This document shows, one piece after another, positions 50,956-59,682 of a stretch of 64,000 bases of DNA. Within the stretch, counting starts at the first letter, position 1, and each line of letters opens with the position of its first letter. This DNA comes from Sphingobium indicum BiD32 (GTDB taxonomy: Bacteria > Pseudomonadota > Alphaproteobacteria > Sphingomonadales > Sphingomonadaceae), in the NCBI RefSeq assembly GCF_000382885.1, contig NZ_CAVK010000061.1, positions 1 through 64,000 of the forward strand. The letters are read 5' to 3'. A model generated the notes under the pieces. It was given only the letters and a program-made list of their open reading frames with translations, was not told the DNA's origin and made no database searches. Made by a program: the position numbers and the translations under genes.

Positions 50956-51960
50956 CTAGGACGTAAGCATCCGGTGCAAGCCATTCGCTACGCAATTCGC
51001 GGGTTCCGCGGCAGTCGCAACGTGAAGACCCGTCGCTTCCGATATCATCGCACTCATTAGTGGCATCAAAGCACCACCCCCTGTCAGCATGACCCCCCGA
51101 TCATAGATATCCTGGCTCAATTCCGGAGCGGTGCGCCCGAGTACGGTCCGCACGACATGCACAATTTGTTCGACATGCTTTTCAACAGCCTGATCGAAAT
51201 CCGAAGCAGCAACTTCGATCGCCTTCGGTAAGCCCGCCCTGAGGCAGCGCCCCCCGACCACGATTGGGGTTTCGCGCTCGACCTGCGGGCCCTGACATTT
51301 CGCTGCGTAGTCGAGCTTCAGCTGCTCGGCGCTCAGGTCCCCGATCAGGAATTTATGCTGCAGATGCAGGCGATCGGCAAAAGCCTTGTCGAGCGCTGCG
51401 CCGCCGATCCGAACAGTGCCCGTTTCACAGCGTCCACCCAGCGAGAAAATTGCCACCTCAGTGGTCCCGGCACCGCATTCGATAATCATTGAGCCCGCGG
51501 CTTGTTCAACTGGCAGTCCTGCTCCGACCGCCGCTGCGAACGGCTCGTCAACCAGAACTACCTTGCTAAAACCCGCATCATTGGCGGCGGTCAGCATCGC
51601 GCTGCGTTCGGCCTGAGTTGCATCGGCGGGCACGCCGATGAGCGCATTGGGCGTTCGCATGCGCTTCCCGCCAGTGGCCTGCGACAAAGCGTAGCGCAGC
51701 AGCCCCTTGGCGGCGTCTATATCTTGCAGGACTCCGCGGCAAAGTGGCCGTTTGACACTAAGATTCGCCGGTGTGCGGTCAAGCATCGACCGTACCTCCG
51801 CTCCCACCGCCACTAGGTCGGAAAATCCGTTACGTCGTGAAAAACAGCAGAGCGAAGGCTCGTCGAAAACAATGCCTTCATCGCTACGCATGACGCGTAT
51901 ATTTGCGGTCCCGAAATCGATCGCGATCTCGGGCCGTCTCCATGACAAGATCGAGGCCAC
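50956..51960 (-). CDS. MreB-like actin homolog
   Basis: A protein of 334 residues with MreB phosphate and nucleotide motifs (IAIDFGTANIRV, IIECGAGTTEVAIFSLGG, VMLTGGGALMPLM). Chromosomal MreB normally lies with mreCD; here there are none and the sequence has diverged (many cysteines, MreB consensus only partly kept). It starts at GTG 51960 with a poor ribosome-binding site. It may be a plasmid-encoded paralog acting in shape, segregation or anchoring; its function is uncertain. Confidence 0.8.
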   Translation of the reverse strand: MASILSWRRPEIAIDFGTANIRVMRSDEGIVFDEPSLCCFSRRNGFSDLVAVGAEVRSMLDRTPANLSVKRPLCRGVLQDIDAAKGLLRYALSQATGGKRMRTPNALIGVPADATQAERSAMLTAANDAGFSKVVLVDEPFAAAVGAGLPVEQAAGSMIIECGAGTTEVAIFSLGGRCETGTVRIGGAALDKAFADRLHLQHKFLIGDLSAEQLKLDYAAKCQGPQVERETPIVVGGRCLRAGLPKAIEVAASDFDQAVEKHVEQIVHVVRTVLGRTAPELSQDIYDRGVMLTGGGALMPLMSAMISEATGLHVATAAEPANCVANGLHRMLTS

Positions 51961-52208
51961 GCAATCGCACTAGCAGGTCCAGCGGCCATTGTCTCATTTC
52001 CTGAACCTGCCGTTGGAACGAGCTGTAGCCTCCACGCAGCGCGAGTTCCCGTCTCCCTGCCATGACTCCCGCGACCGCACGGCCCCCAGGGTTCCTATGA
52101 TAGCCTAATCAGCCAGCAGAGCCCTGGCTGCGCAGAACCAGCACCGTGCATGGAGACGAGAACAGATGCGTGCATAACAGCAGGAGGACTGGGACGGCGT
52201 CGGGCCCG

Positions 52209-53867
52209 TCATCTGATCAGCGGCAGCGTTTCGAATTGATGGAACGGGGGCGGGCTCGAAAGCGTCCATTCGAGCGTCGTTGCCCCCTCACCCCACGGAT
52301 TGTCACCCGCCTGCTTGCCCCAGATGAACGACCAAGCAATGTTGATGAAAAAGAAGATCATGCCGACCGCCATCACCGCGTAGCCGATCGACGCGATATG
52401 ATTCCAATAGCCAAAAGCCTCAGGATAGTCGGGGTACCGTCGTGGCATGCCCTGGAGGCCCAGGAAATGCATCGGGAAGAACAGGATATTCACACCAATG
52501 AAAAATATCCAGAAGTGCAGCTTGCCGAGAAGCTCACTGTACATGCGTCCCGTCATCTTGGGGAACCAGAAATAGAATCCCGCAAACAATGAAAATACAG
52601 CGCCGAGTGACAGAACATAATGGAAATGTGCAATGACGTAATACGTGTCCTGCAAGGCATCGTCGATACCGCCATTGGCCAACACCACGCCCGTGACCCC
52701 GCCGATCGTGAACATGAAAATGAAACCCAGTGCCCAGAGCAACGGTGTCCGGAATGTCAGTGAACCGCCCCATAGAGTCGCGAGCCAGGAGAAGACCTTG
52801 ATCCCTGTCGGCACGGCGATGACCATCGAGGCTGCCGTGAAATAGATCTTCACGTTGACCGAGAGGCCGACGGTGAACATGTGGTGTGCCCAAACGATGA
52901 ACCCGATCACGGCGATGGCCACCATTGCGTAGGCCATGCCGAGATAGCCGAAGATCGGCTTCCGACTGAAAGTCGACGTCACATGGCTGACGATCCCGAA
53001 CCCGGGAAGGATCATGATGTACACCTCTGGATGTCCGAAGAACCAGAACAGGTGCTGGTAGAGCAGGGGATCGCCGCCTCCGGCCGGATCAAAGAACGTC
53101 GTGCCGAAATTTCGGTCGGTCAAAAGCATCGTGATCGCGGCAGCAAGCACTGGCAGAGCGAAAAGTAGCATGAAGGCCGTCACCAGGATCGCCCAACAAA
53201 AGAGAGGCATCTTGTGAAGCGTCATGCCGGGCGCACGCATGTTCAGGATGGTCGTGATAAAGTTGATCGCCCCCAGAATGGAGGAGATACCGGCCAGATG
53301 CATCGAGAAGATGACCATATCGACGGCCGGACCCGGCGATCCGCTCGTCGCGAGGGGCGCGTAGAGCGTCCATCCGGTTCCAGCGCCATTGCCCGATCCA
53401 CCCGGCACGAAGGCTGAGGCGAGGAAAAGCGGGAAGGCTGCAGCCAATAGCCAGAAGCTGACATTGTTCAGCCGGGGGAACGCCATGTCGGGCGCGCCGA
53501 TCATGAGGGGAACGAGCCAGTTCCCAAAACCTCCGACCATGGCTGGCATGATCACGAAGAAGATCATGATGAGGCCGTGCGCGGTGACAAGAACGTTCCA
53601 AAGGTGCAGCGCGCCTGAAAAGTCGCCACTTCCGAGCCAGAGCGGAAGATACTGGATACCCGGATGGGCTAGTTCCAACCGCATCAGTCCCGAGATAGCA
53701 CCGCCCAAAATACCCGCCATGATCGAGAAAATCAGGTAAAGTGTCCCGATGTCCTTGTGATTGGTCGACATGAACCAGCGAGGAAAAAAGGCCGGTTTGT
53801 CATCGTGCCGGGCATGATCTTCATCCGCAGACGCATGAAATTCACTTGTTGCTGCAGCACCGGTCAT
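52209..53867 (-). CDS. ctaD: cytochrome c oxidase subunit I, aa3 type (orphan)
   Basis: A protein of 552 residues. It has the copper-B His-Tyr motif [26 protein letters not shown], and the D-channel stretch [20 protein letters not shown], all of A-type oxidases. It has no subunit II, III or assembly gene next to it, so it must borrow partners from elsewhere or be inactive. The neighbours are an MreB paralog and a HemD-like gene. Confidence 0.93.
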   Translation of the reverse strand: MTGAAATSEFHASADEDHARHDDKPAFFPRWFMSTNHKDIGTLYLIFSIMAGILGGAISGLMRLELAHPGIQYLPLWLGSGDFSGALHLWNVLVTAHGLIMIFFVIMPAMVGGFGNWLVPLMIGAPDMAFPRLNNVSFWLLAAAFPLFLASAFVPGGSGNGAGTGWTLYAPLATSGSPGPAVDMVIFSMHLAGISSILGAINFITTILNMRAPGMTLHKMPLFCWAILVTAFMLLFALPVLAAAITMLLTDRNFGTTFFDPAGGGDPLLYQHLFWFFGHPEVYIMILPGFGIVSHVTSTFSRKPIFGYLGMAYAMVAIAVIGFIVWAHHMFTVGLSVNVKIYFTAASMVIAVPTGIKVFSWLATLWGGSLTFRTPLLWALGFIFMFTIGGVTGVVLANGGIDDALQDTYYVIAHFHYVLSLGAVFSLFAGFYFWFPKMTGRMYSELLGKLHFWIFFIGVNILFFPMHFLGLQGMPRRYPDYPEAFGYWNHIASIGYAVMAVGMIFFFINIAWSFIWGKQAGDNPWGEGATTLEWTLSSPPPFHQFETLPLIR

Positions 53868-54097
53868 TGCCGTCTCCTCCGCGCAAACTGGAGACGACGG
53901 AGTTCAGAAACCGCTTAAACGCTGTACGCCGGCAAAACTATTCGCACTGGCGGGAGCAGGACTGCACGGCCTCTCGTCACGATGAGGTGGCGGATCGTCT
54001 CTTCGATCTCGGGCCTATCATTCTGCCTATCCGCAACAAAGATCATCTTTTCGTTGGAATGCAGCAAGAAAATTGGGGTTTCGTGCCGGGGTGTGCG

Positions 54098-54820
54098 TCA
54101 GGTGCTGCCATTCAGCACGGCCATCAGATCCGCTTCGTTCGGTCGTGCCGCAACCACCGTGCGTGCACCAGGGAGGCCTTCAAATGCGGCGGCTGCTGCC
54201 GCAGAAATGCACACGACCTTGCCTTTCCAGCAAGGAATTTGCTGTCGTAGCCAGCTTGCAACATGTCGCCCTGCTCGCGGTGAGTGGATCATGATAGCCT
54301 CGATCAGCGCCAGCTTTCCAGCGATCCAGTCGAGATCCTGCGGCCTCGCCTCGACTGCCTCGTATACGCATTGCCTCTGAGTCATAAATCCGTCCTCTCG
54401 CAGCATCTCCAGCAGATTTCCTGCCGGCTGGGCAGCGCTCAAGTGAAGAATTTTCGATCCAGGGCGCATCGTTTCGCGGATGAGCCTGCGAAGATCGTGC
54501 ACGTCGCCCGCCGCCGAAGCGACGTTGCGATAGCCACGCAACCTGGCAAATCGTGCGCTATGGTCGCCGACCGCGAAGACCGGTAGCGTTGCCAATGACG
54601 GGAAGAAGCGATGCCGGCGTATGCCCTGGAGGCTAGTGAATACCAGGGCATCGGGCACAGCAATGGGCTCACCGGACCGGATTGTCGTGACGCGCAGAAC
54701 CGGCTCGATCAAGGGGTTGAACCCTTCGGCTCGCAGATGCCGAGCCGTCAGGAGATTGTGGGGCGCAGTCCGGGTTACCCAAACCAGCCGGTCACTATTG
54801 GAGCTGGCTTCGAACCGCAC
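54098..54820 (-). CDS. hemD: uroporphyrinogen-III synthase-like protein
   Basis: About 240 residues from GTG 54820. It opens with RLVWVTRTAPHNLLTARHL and shows the paired domains of HemD (DALVFTSLQGIRR, VFAVGDHSARFARLRGYRNV, VVCISAAAAAAFEGL). HemD closes the linear tetrapyrrole for heme and siroheme. Identity between HemD members is low, so the call rests on fold pattern and length. The start overlaps the preceding small gene by 26 bases. It would support the heme and siroheme enzymes coded here. Confidence 0.75.
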   Translation of the reverse strand: MRFEASSNSDRLVWVTRTAPHNLLTARHLRAEGFNPLIEPVLRVTTIRSGEPIAVPDALVFTSLQGIRRHRFFPSLATLPVFAVGDHSARFARLRGYRNVASAAGDVHDLRRLIRETMRPGSKILHLSAAQPAGNLLEMLREDGFMTQRQCVYEAVEARPQDLDWIAGKLALIEAIMIHSPRAGRHVASWLRQQIPCWKGKVVCISAAAAAAFEGLPGARTVVAARPNEADLMAVLNGST

Positions 54821-55145
54821 GCCAGTAACCGTCGATAGCGCTAGCGAGCAATCCTGCATCGGCATCGGAGCCGAGGACATCCCTCAATATGGGGGCGAGC
54901 CCATCTCCGAACCGACTGTAGTAATGCCGCGCGACGGGCTGCCCTGCAAACGCAGTGGCGGACGCTTCCGGTTCGCGCAAGGATGTGATCAGGGTCTCGA
55001 CAAGACGGTGAGCCGCGTCGTTGTCTTCGCGCGAAGGCTCGTCCCCTATTGGCCCTGTCAGATAGAGTGCCATCGACGCCTCGATCTGCGCCCGGCGGGC
55101 GATCAGTGGTTGAGCAGGGTCCGTCCCCTTGGAATGACTTGTCAT
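54795..55145 (-). CDS. unknown protein, 116 residues
   Basis: It starts at ATG 55145 behind GGAGAGAG; the longer frame upstream is not coding. The protein is helical and acidic (LIARRAQIEASMALYLTGPI, PVARHYYSRFGDGLAPILRD). I recognise no family. It overlaps the HemD-like gene and is probably cotranscribed with it. Confidence 0.55.
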   Translation of the reverse strand: MTSHSKGTDPAQPLIARRAQIEASMALYLTGPIGDEPSREDNDAAHRLVETLITSLREPEASATAFAGQPVARHYYSRFGDGLAPILRDVLGSDADAGLLASAIDGYWRAVRSQLQ

Positions 55146-55610
55146 TTCTCTCTCCAGCACCCTTGAGGTGTGATTCTCGCCGTGGCGCTGTTCCCAGCGC
55201 AAAAAAGGGAGGGGCCATCGGCTGCCGGGGCCCGGAAGATCCTCGACCGCGGTCGGAACGAACCCGGTTAGAGCCCGTGCCGCGCCGAGGGGTGCAGGCG
55301 CGTCATCAGGCGACCGCCATGAGCTTGCATGCGTAGGACCATCAAGAAGTGACTCATCGGCAGTGGCATAGCAGCTTGCTTGCTGCAAAACCACGCGCAT
55401 TCGTGGCTCCGGCGCATCGAGCAGCCAACCGATCTACCGGGGTTTCCAGGCATCCGGACGGAGGTGAGGGCACTCGCCCATATTGAGCGGTGCCTGTCAT
55501 TGCGTGAACGGGAACCCAGGACTGGAGCGGAACGATGGTCCGCTCCAGCCTTCTGTTCTTTGGCCTAGCCGAAACGGTGCCAGGCGCACCGCAGCCGGCC
55601 CCCTCACCGA
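55146..55610. other. intergenic region with one strong hairpin
   Basis: No supported gene. CTGGAGCGGA (55522-55531) and TCCGCTCCAG (55539-55548) form a perfect 10-bp stem followed by CCTTCTGTTCTTT, which could end plus-strand transcripts. Confidence 0.5.
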
Positions 55611-55853
55611 TCAGGCCATCAGCGACAGCGCTTCGGCGATCTGGTCCTTGATCACCAGGCGGCGTTTACGCAAGCCGGTTTCGTGATCTTGCGATACAGG
55701 CTGGAGGTTGGTCTCCGCCACATGAATTTCGTCGTTCACTGCGTCATAATCCGCGAGCAGTTGCGCGAAGCGAGGATCCGAAACCTTCAGTGCATGAATC
55801 TTGTCCATCTGCCCCGGAAACTCTTCCCCCAAGGTATGCGGCGTGTTCGACAT
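55611..55853 (-). CDS. DUF465 (YdcH-like) protein
   Basis: A protein of 80 residues. It is a helical hairpin with the family pattern ALKVSDPRFAQLLADYDAVN, HVAETNLQPVSQDHETGLRK, and RLVIKDQIAEAL. GGAG lies before ATG 55853. DUF465 proteins are small and of unknown role, common in proteobacteria. Confidence 0.85.
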   Translation of the reverse strand: MSNTPHTLGEEFPGQMDKIHALKVSDPRFAQLLADYDAVNDEIHVAETNLQPVSQDHETGLRKRRLVIKDQIAEALSLMA

Positions 55854-55992
55854 GTCATACTCCGTTGTGTGTTCCCTAGGTGAAATAGGTGATGCGACGG
55901 AGCGCGCCCATAAGTAGCTTTCCTAATGCCTGGCGCTCGCGGTTCGCTTGCCAAACAAGCCCAAACGAGGTCAGATCAGTCACTGCAGGCAG

Positions 55993-57594
55993 TCAGTTCC
56001 TGCTCTCCTTTCGCTTCTCGCGATGGGCTTGGTAAGAATGCAGTATCTCCGCCATCCGGGCGAGAGCCTCGCGCCTGGCAGACGCACTTTCAATGTCCTG
56101 CAGCTGCCTCTTCAGGCGGGCCGAGAAGTCGGCATAGTCATTCTGCCAGTCGCGCTCGACCGCCCCCTGCAACTCAGGATTTCCTGTCTTCAAGCGTCTG
56201 GCTGGCGCGCGGGCGCCTAATGCATAGGTCTCGCCGATCTTGGGTGCGATGATCGATGCTGCGGCGTCTTCGCACTGCATCAGGCGCCGCAAGGTTTCGA
56301 TTGAACCGGCTTCTCCATGGCTGAGGAAGAGACTGCCCTCGATCGGCTGTCGCGCCCTGATCCACCGCTGAAGATCATTTTGGTCGGCGTGCGCGGAATA
56401 GGTGTCGATCCGCCGAATCTGGGCACGGACCGCCACATCCTGTCCCCAGATGCGCACGCGGCTTGCTCCGTCGAGGATCGTTCGCCCCAGTGACCCGGCT
56501 GCCTGGAAGCCGACAAACAGGATCGTTGACTCGCGTCGGGCGAGATTGTGCCGCAGATGGTGGCGAATGCGCCCTGCCTCGCACATCCCGGATGCGGCCA
56601 TGATGATCGCACCTGATATTTCGTTCAGGCGCATCGATTCCATGGTGCTGCCGGTGTAATGAAACGAGGGATGGCGGAAAATCTCGCCCGAACCCATGTC
56701 TTCGAGTTCATCCGCATGCTTAGCGAACACTTCGGTCGCGCGTGTCGCCAGCGGTGAATCGATAAAGACCTGCGGATGGGCCAGGCGGCCAGTGTTGATA
56801 AGCGTCGCAATGTCGAGCAACAGTTCCTGGGTGCGCTCGAGCGCGAAAACCGGGATGACAAGGTTGCCGCCACGCGTGAGGGCGGCCTTGATTTCCGCCT
56901 CCAGCAAAGTCCGCCGTTGTTCGATCGTCACATCCTCGCGAACGCGATCGCCGTAAGTGCTCTCGCAGATCACATGATCCAGTGCGGAAGGCCCCTCAGG
57001 GTCGGCATGAAACGCCTTGTGATCCGGTCCCAGATCTCCGGAGAAGAGTAGCCGGGAACCACCCACCTCGATTTCGACGGACGCAGATCCCAGGATGTGC
57101 CCAGCATTCCAGAGCCTGGCTTTGAAGCCGGGCGCCACGTCGGACCAAAGATTTAGTGCGATCGTCTCGATCTGCTCGTAGGCAGTCTTGGAATCCTCTT
57201 CGGTGTAGATCGGCTCGGCGGGCGTTTCGTCACGTCTGTCCTGGCGGCGATTACGCCGTTCGGCCTCACTTTCCTGGATGCGCCCGGCGTCGGGCAACAT
57301 GTAATAGAGGAGGTCGCGCGTATGTGGTGTCGCGTAGATCGGTCCGCGATAGCCTTCCGCGACAAGCTTCGGCAACAGGCCGCTATGGTCGATATGCGCG
57401 TGGGTCAGGACGACCGCTGCAAGTTTGCTCACATCAAACGAAAATGGCTCCCGGTTCAGCGCTTCCAGAGTGCGCGGCCCCTGGAACAGACCGCAATCGA
57501 TAAGGATTGTCTGTCCGCCATACTGGAGTTCCATGCAGGAACCGGTGACGGCACCAGCGGCGCCGTAAAAGGTGATCCTTGGTTCGTTGCTCAT
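55993..57594 (-). CDS. metallo-beta-lactamase/beta-CASP hydrolase
   Basis: A protein of 533 residues. The zinc motif HAHIDHSG (H65, H67, D69, H70) is followed by the beta-CASP insert and C-terminal motifs GFQAAGSLGR, YSAHADQND and FLSHGE. This is the CPSF/RNase J-like nuclease family; single bacterial members are presumed RNA nucleases. A charged C-terminal helix of about 50 residues is added. No partner gene is near; it is divergent from cysJ. Confidence 0.9.
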   Translation of the reverse strand: MSNEPRITFYGAAGAVTGSCMELQYGGQTILIDCGLFQGPRTLEALNREPFSFDVSKLAAVVLTHAHIDHSGLLPKLVAEGYRGPIYATPHTRDLLYYMLPDAGRIQESEAERRNRRQDRRDETPAEPIYTEEDSKTAYEQIETIALNLWSDVAPGFKARLWNAGHILGSASVEIEVGGSRLLFSGDLGPDHKAFHADPEGPSALDHVICESTYGDRVREDVTIEQRRTLLEAEIKAALTRGGNLVIPVFALERTQELLLDIATLINTGRLAHPQVFIDSPLATRATEVFAKHADELEDMGSGEIFRHPSFHYTGSTMESMRLNEISGAIIMAASGMCEAGRIRHHLRHNLARRESTILFVGFQAAGSLGRTILDGASRVRIWGQDVAVRAQIRRIDTYSAHADQNDLQRWIRARQPIEGSLFLSHGEAGSIETLRRLMQCEDAAASIIAPKIGETYALGARAPARRLKTGNPELQGAVERDWQNDYADFSARLKRQLQDIESASARREALARMAEILHSYQAHREKRKESRN

Positions 57595-57711
57595 TGGTTC
57601 ACCCGGCTCCAGCTTGGATGGAAATTCTCGTAGCCTTAGTCGCTGGTGAGGTTCGGGCTATGCGAGATATCCCGTAGTGCCTTGCTCGAGAAAAGAGAAT
57701 TTGAAACCACA

Positions 57712-57729
57712 TTATTTGCATTAAAATAA
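57712..57729. promoter_or_regulatory. AT-rich inverted repeat upstream of cysJ
   Basis: TTATTT (57712-57717) and AAATAA (57724-57729) flank GCATTA inside a 50-bp AT-rich stretch that stands out from the GC-rich background. It is a likely control region for the sulfur genes or the divergent hydrolase. LysR-type regulators such as CysB favour such sites; this is inference. Confidence 0.35.
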
Positions 57730-57874
57730 CAATAATAGTCATTTGCCTTATGGATCATCCTCTCGCAAAATTGCGCTCTGAGTGAGAGACGCTTCATCAC
57801 AACGGTGCCCGGAAGAGAGGATCCTGATCACAGGCCGGAGCGCAGGAAGGAGCAAAAAGCCGAGGACGATACAC

Positions 57875-59671
57875 ATGAACGCACCGGAATCGCCAGGGAA
57901 CCCCCTGACCCTGGACCAATGGCGACAGGTCGAAGAACTGACCCGGTCGCTTGATCCGATGCAGATGTGCTGGCTCAGCGGTTACTTCTCAGGGTTAGAC
58001 GCCGGTTCGCGGCCGCCCCGCCCGCAGCCGGCGTCTTCCGTTTCCGCCCGGGCATTGACCATTCTGTATGGGACCGAAACAGGGAATTGCGCGGAACTCG
58101 CAAGAGCCCTCAAAACCGCCGTCGAGGAGAAGGGGCTCACTTGCACTCTATCGGACATGACCGATTACAAGGTGCGCCAGCTCTCCCAGGAACAGGATCT
58201 TCTGGTCATTGTCAGCACCTATGGAGAGGGCGACCCGCCGCAGCCTGCGACCGGTTTTTTCGAATTCATCGAGGGGCGGAAAGCCCAGAAGATGGACGGC
58301 GTGCGGTTCGCCGTGCTCGCTCTCGGCGATTCAACCTACGAATATTACTGTCAGGCCGGCAAGCGCCTCGATCAACGTCTCGAGGAGCTCGGCGGACACC
58401 GTCTCATCGCCCGCGTCGACTGCGATGTGGACTATGAGGACCCCGCCGACGCATGGATAAGCGCTGTTTCGGATCAGCTTGCGGCCGAGGCGCACGCTGG
58501 TCCGCCTCTCACTGCAGTTACTCAAGCCCATCCGATCGCCACGGCGCCATCGGCCTACGACAAACGCAATCCTTTTCCCGCGCCCATCATCGAGAACATG
58601 GCGATCGTTGGCCGCGGCTCGACGAAGGAAACGCGGCATATCGAATTCTCGATCGCCGGTTCGGGTCTTGTCTACGAACCTGGCGATGCGCTCGGCATCG
58701 CCGCCTCAAACGATCCCGCGGTGGTCGTCGACTTGCTGGAAGCATTGGGCTTGGCGTCAGAAACGAAGTTCGAGCTCAAGGGCCAGGTCTCTACCGTGGA
58801 GGAGGCCCTGACTCATCGCTTCGAGATCACGGCCGCGACGCCCCGTTTTCTCGATTACTGGGCGCTGCTCAGCGAAGCACCCTTCCTGCGGCAACTGCAG
58901 GAGGAGGACCGCGCTGGTGAGCGCTCTGTCTTCCTGCGGACCCACCATATTCTGGACATCGTGCGCCGCTTCCCGGTGCGAGATGTGATGCCCCAGGGCT
59001 TTGTCGCGGCCCTGCGTCCCCTCCAGCCGCGGCTCTATTCGCTGGCTTCAAGTCTTTGTGCGACCCCCGACGAAGCCCATCTCACGGTTGCACCGCTGCG
59101 TTACGGCCTCCACGGCACTGCGCGGAGCGGCGTTGCCTCAGGTCTCCTCGCCGACCGTGCGGAAATCGATACGGTCCTGCCGGTCTACATCCAGAGCAAC
59201 CAGCATTTCCGGTTGCCAGCCAACGATGCCCCGATCCTCATGATCGGAGCGGGCACCGGCGTCGCGCCCTATCGCGCCTTCCTTCAGGAGCGCGAAGCAC
59301 GCGGCATCGCTGCCCAGAGTTGGCTGTTCTTTGGTGAACGCAATTTCCGCACGGACTTCCTCTACCAGACCGAATGGCAGGGCTGGCTCAAGGACGGCAC
59401 CTTGAGCCGGATGGATGTCGCCTTCTCGCGCGACCGGGCTGACAAGATATACGTCCAGCACCGCCTGAAGGAGCAGGCACGCGACATCTTCGCCTGGCTG
59501 GAGGAAGGCGCTCATATCTATGTCTGCGGCGACGCGGCCAATCTCGCGCCTGACGTGCACGAGGCGCTGATCGATATCGTCGCCCATGAAGCTCACACCG
59601 GCCGCGAAGCCGCAGAGGACTATGTCCGTTCGCTTCAGGCCGACCGCCGCTATCAGCGTGATGTCTATTGA
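57875..59671 (+). CDS. cysJ: sulfite reductase flavoprotein subunit
   Basis: A protein of 598 residues from ATG 57875 (CGAGGA upstream). The flavodoxin domain has the FMN loop YGTETGN (65-71); the reductase domain has FAD motif RLYSLASS and NADPH motif GAGTGVAPYRAFLQ, ending in the usual aromatic (DVY). It passes NADPH electrons to CysI. Next comes cysI, 11 bases on. A nitrite-reducing side role cannot be excluded. Confidence 0.93.
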   Translation: MNAPESPGNPLTLDQWRQVEELTRSLDPMQMCWLSGYFSGLDAGSRPPRPQPASSVSARALTILYGTETGNCAELARALKTAVEEKGLTCTLSDMTDYKVRQLSQEQDLLVIVSTYGEGDPPQPATGFFEFIEGRKAQKMDGVRFAVLALGDSTYEYYCQAGKRLDQRLEELGGHRLIARVDCDVDYEDPADAWISAVSDQLAAEAHAGPPLTAVTQAHPIATAPSAYDKRNPFPAPIIENMAIVGRGSTKETRHIEFSIAGSGLVYEPGDALGIAASNDPAVVVDLLEALGLASETKFELKGQVSTVEEALTHRFEITAATPRFLDYWALLSEAPFLRQLQEEDRAGERSVFLRTHHILDIVRRFPVRDVMPQGFVAALRPLQPRLYSLASSLCATPDEAHLTVAPLRYGLHGTARSGVASGLLADRAEIDTVLPVYIQSNQHFRLPANDAPILMIGAGTGVAPYRAFLQEREARGIAAQSWLFFGERNFRTDFLYQTEWQGWLKDGTLSRMDVAFSRDRADKIYVQHRLKEQARDIFAWLEEGAHIYVCGDAANLAPDVHEALIDIVAHEAHTGREAAEDYVRSLQADRRYQRDVY

Positions 59672-59682
59672 AGGGACTTGAA

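Noticed and set aside
54795-55145. Truncated globin downstream of ctaD
   Set aside because: The helical pattern and YYSRFGDGL looked suggestive, but no proximal-His F-helix pattern could be placed.
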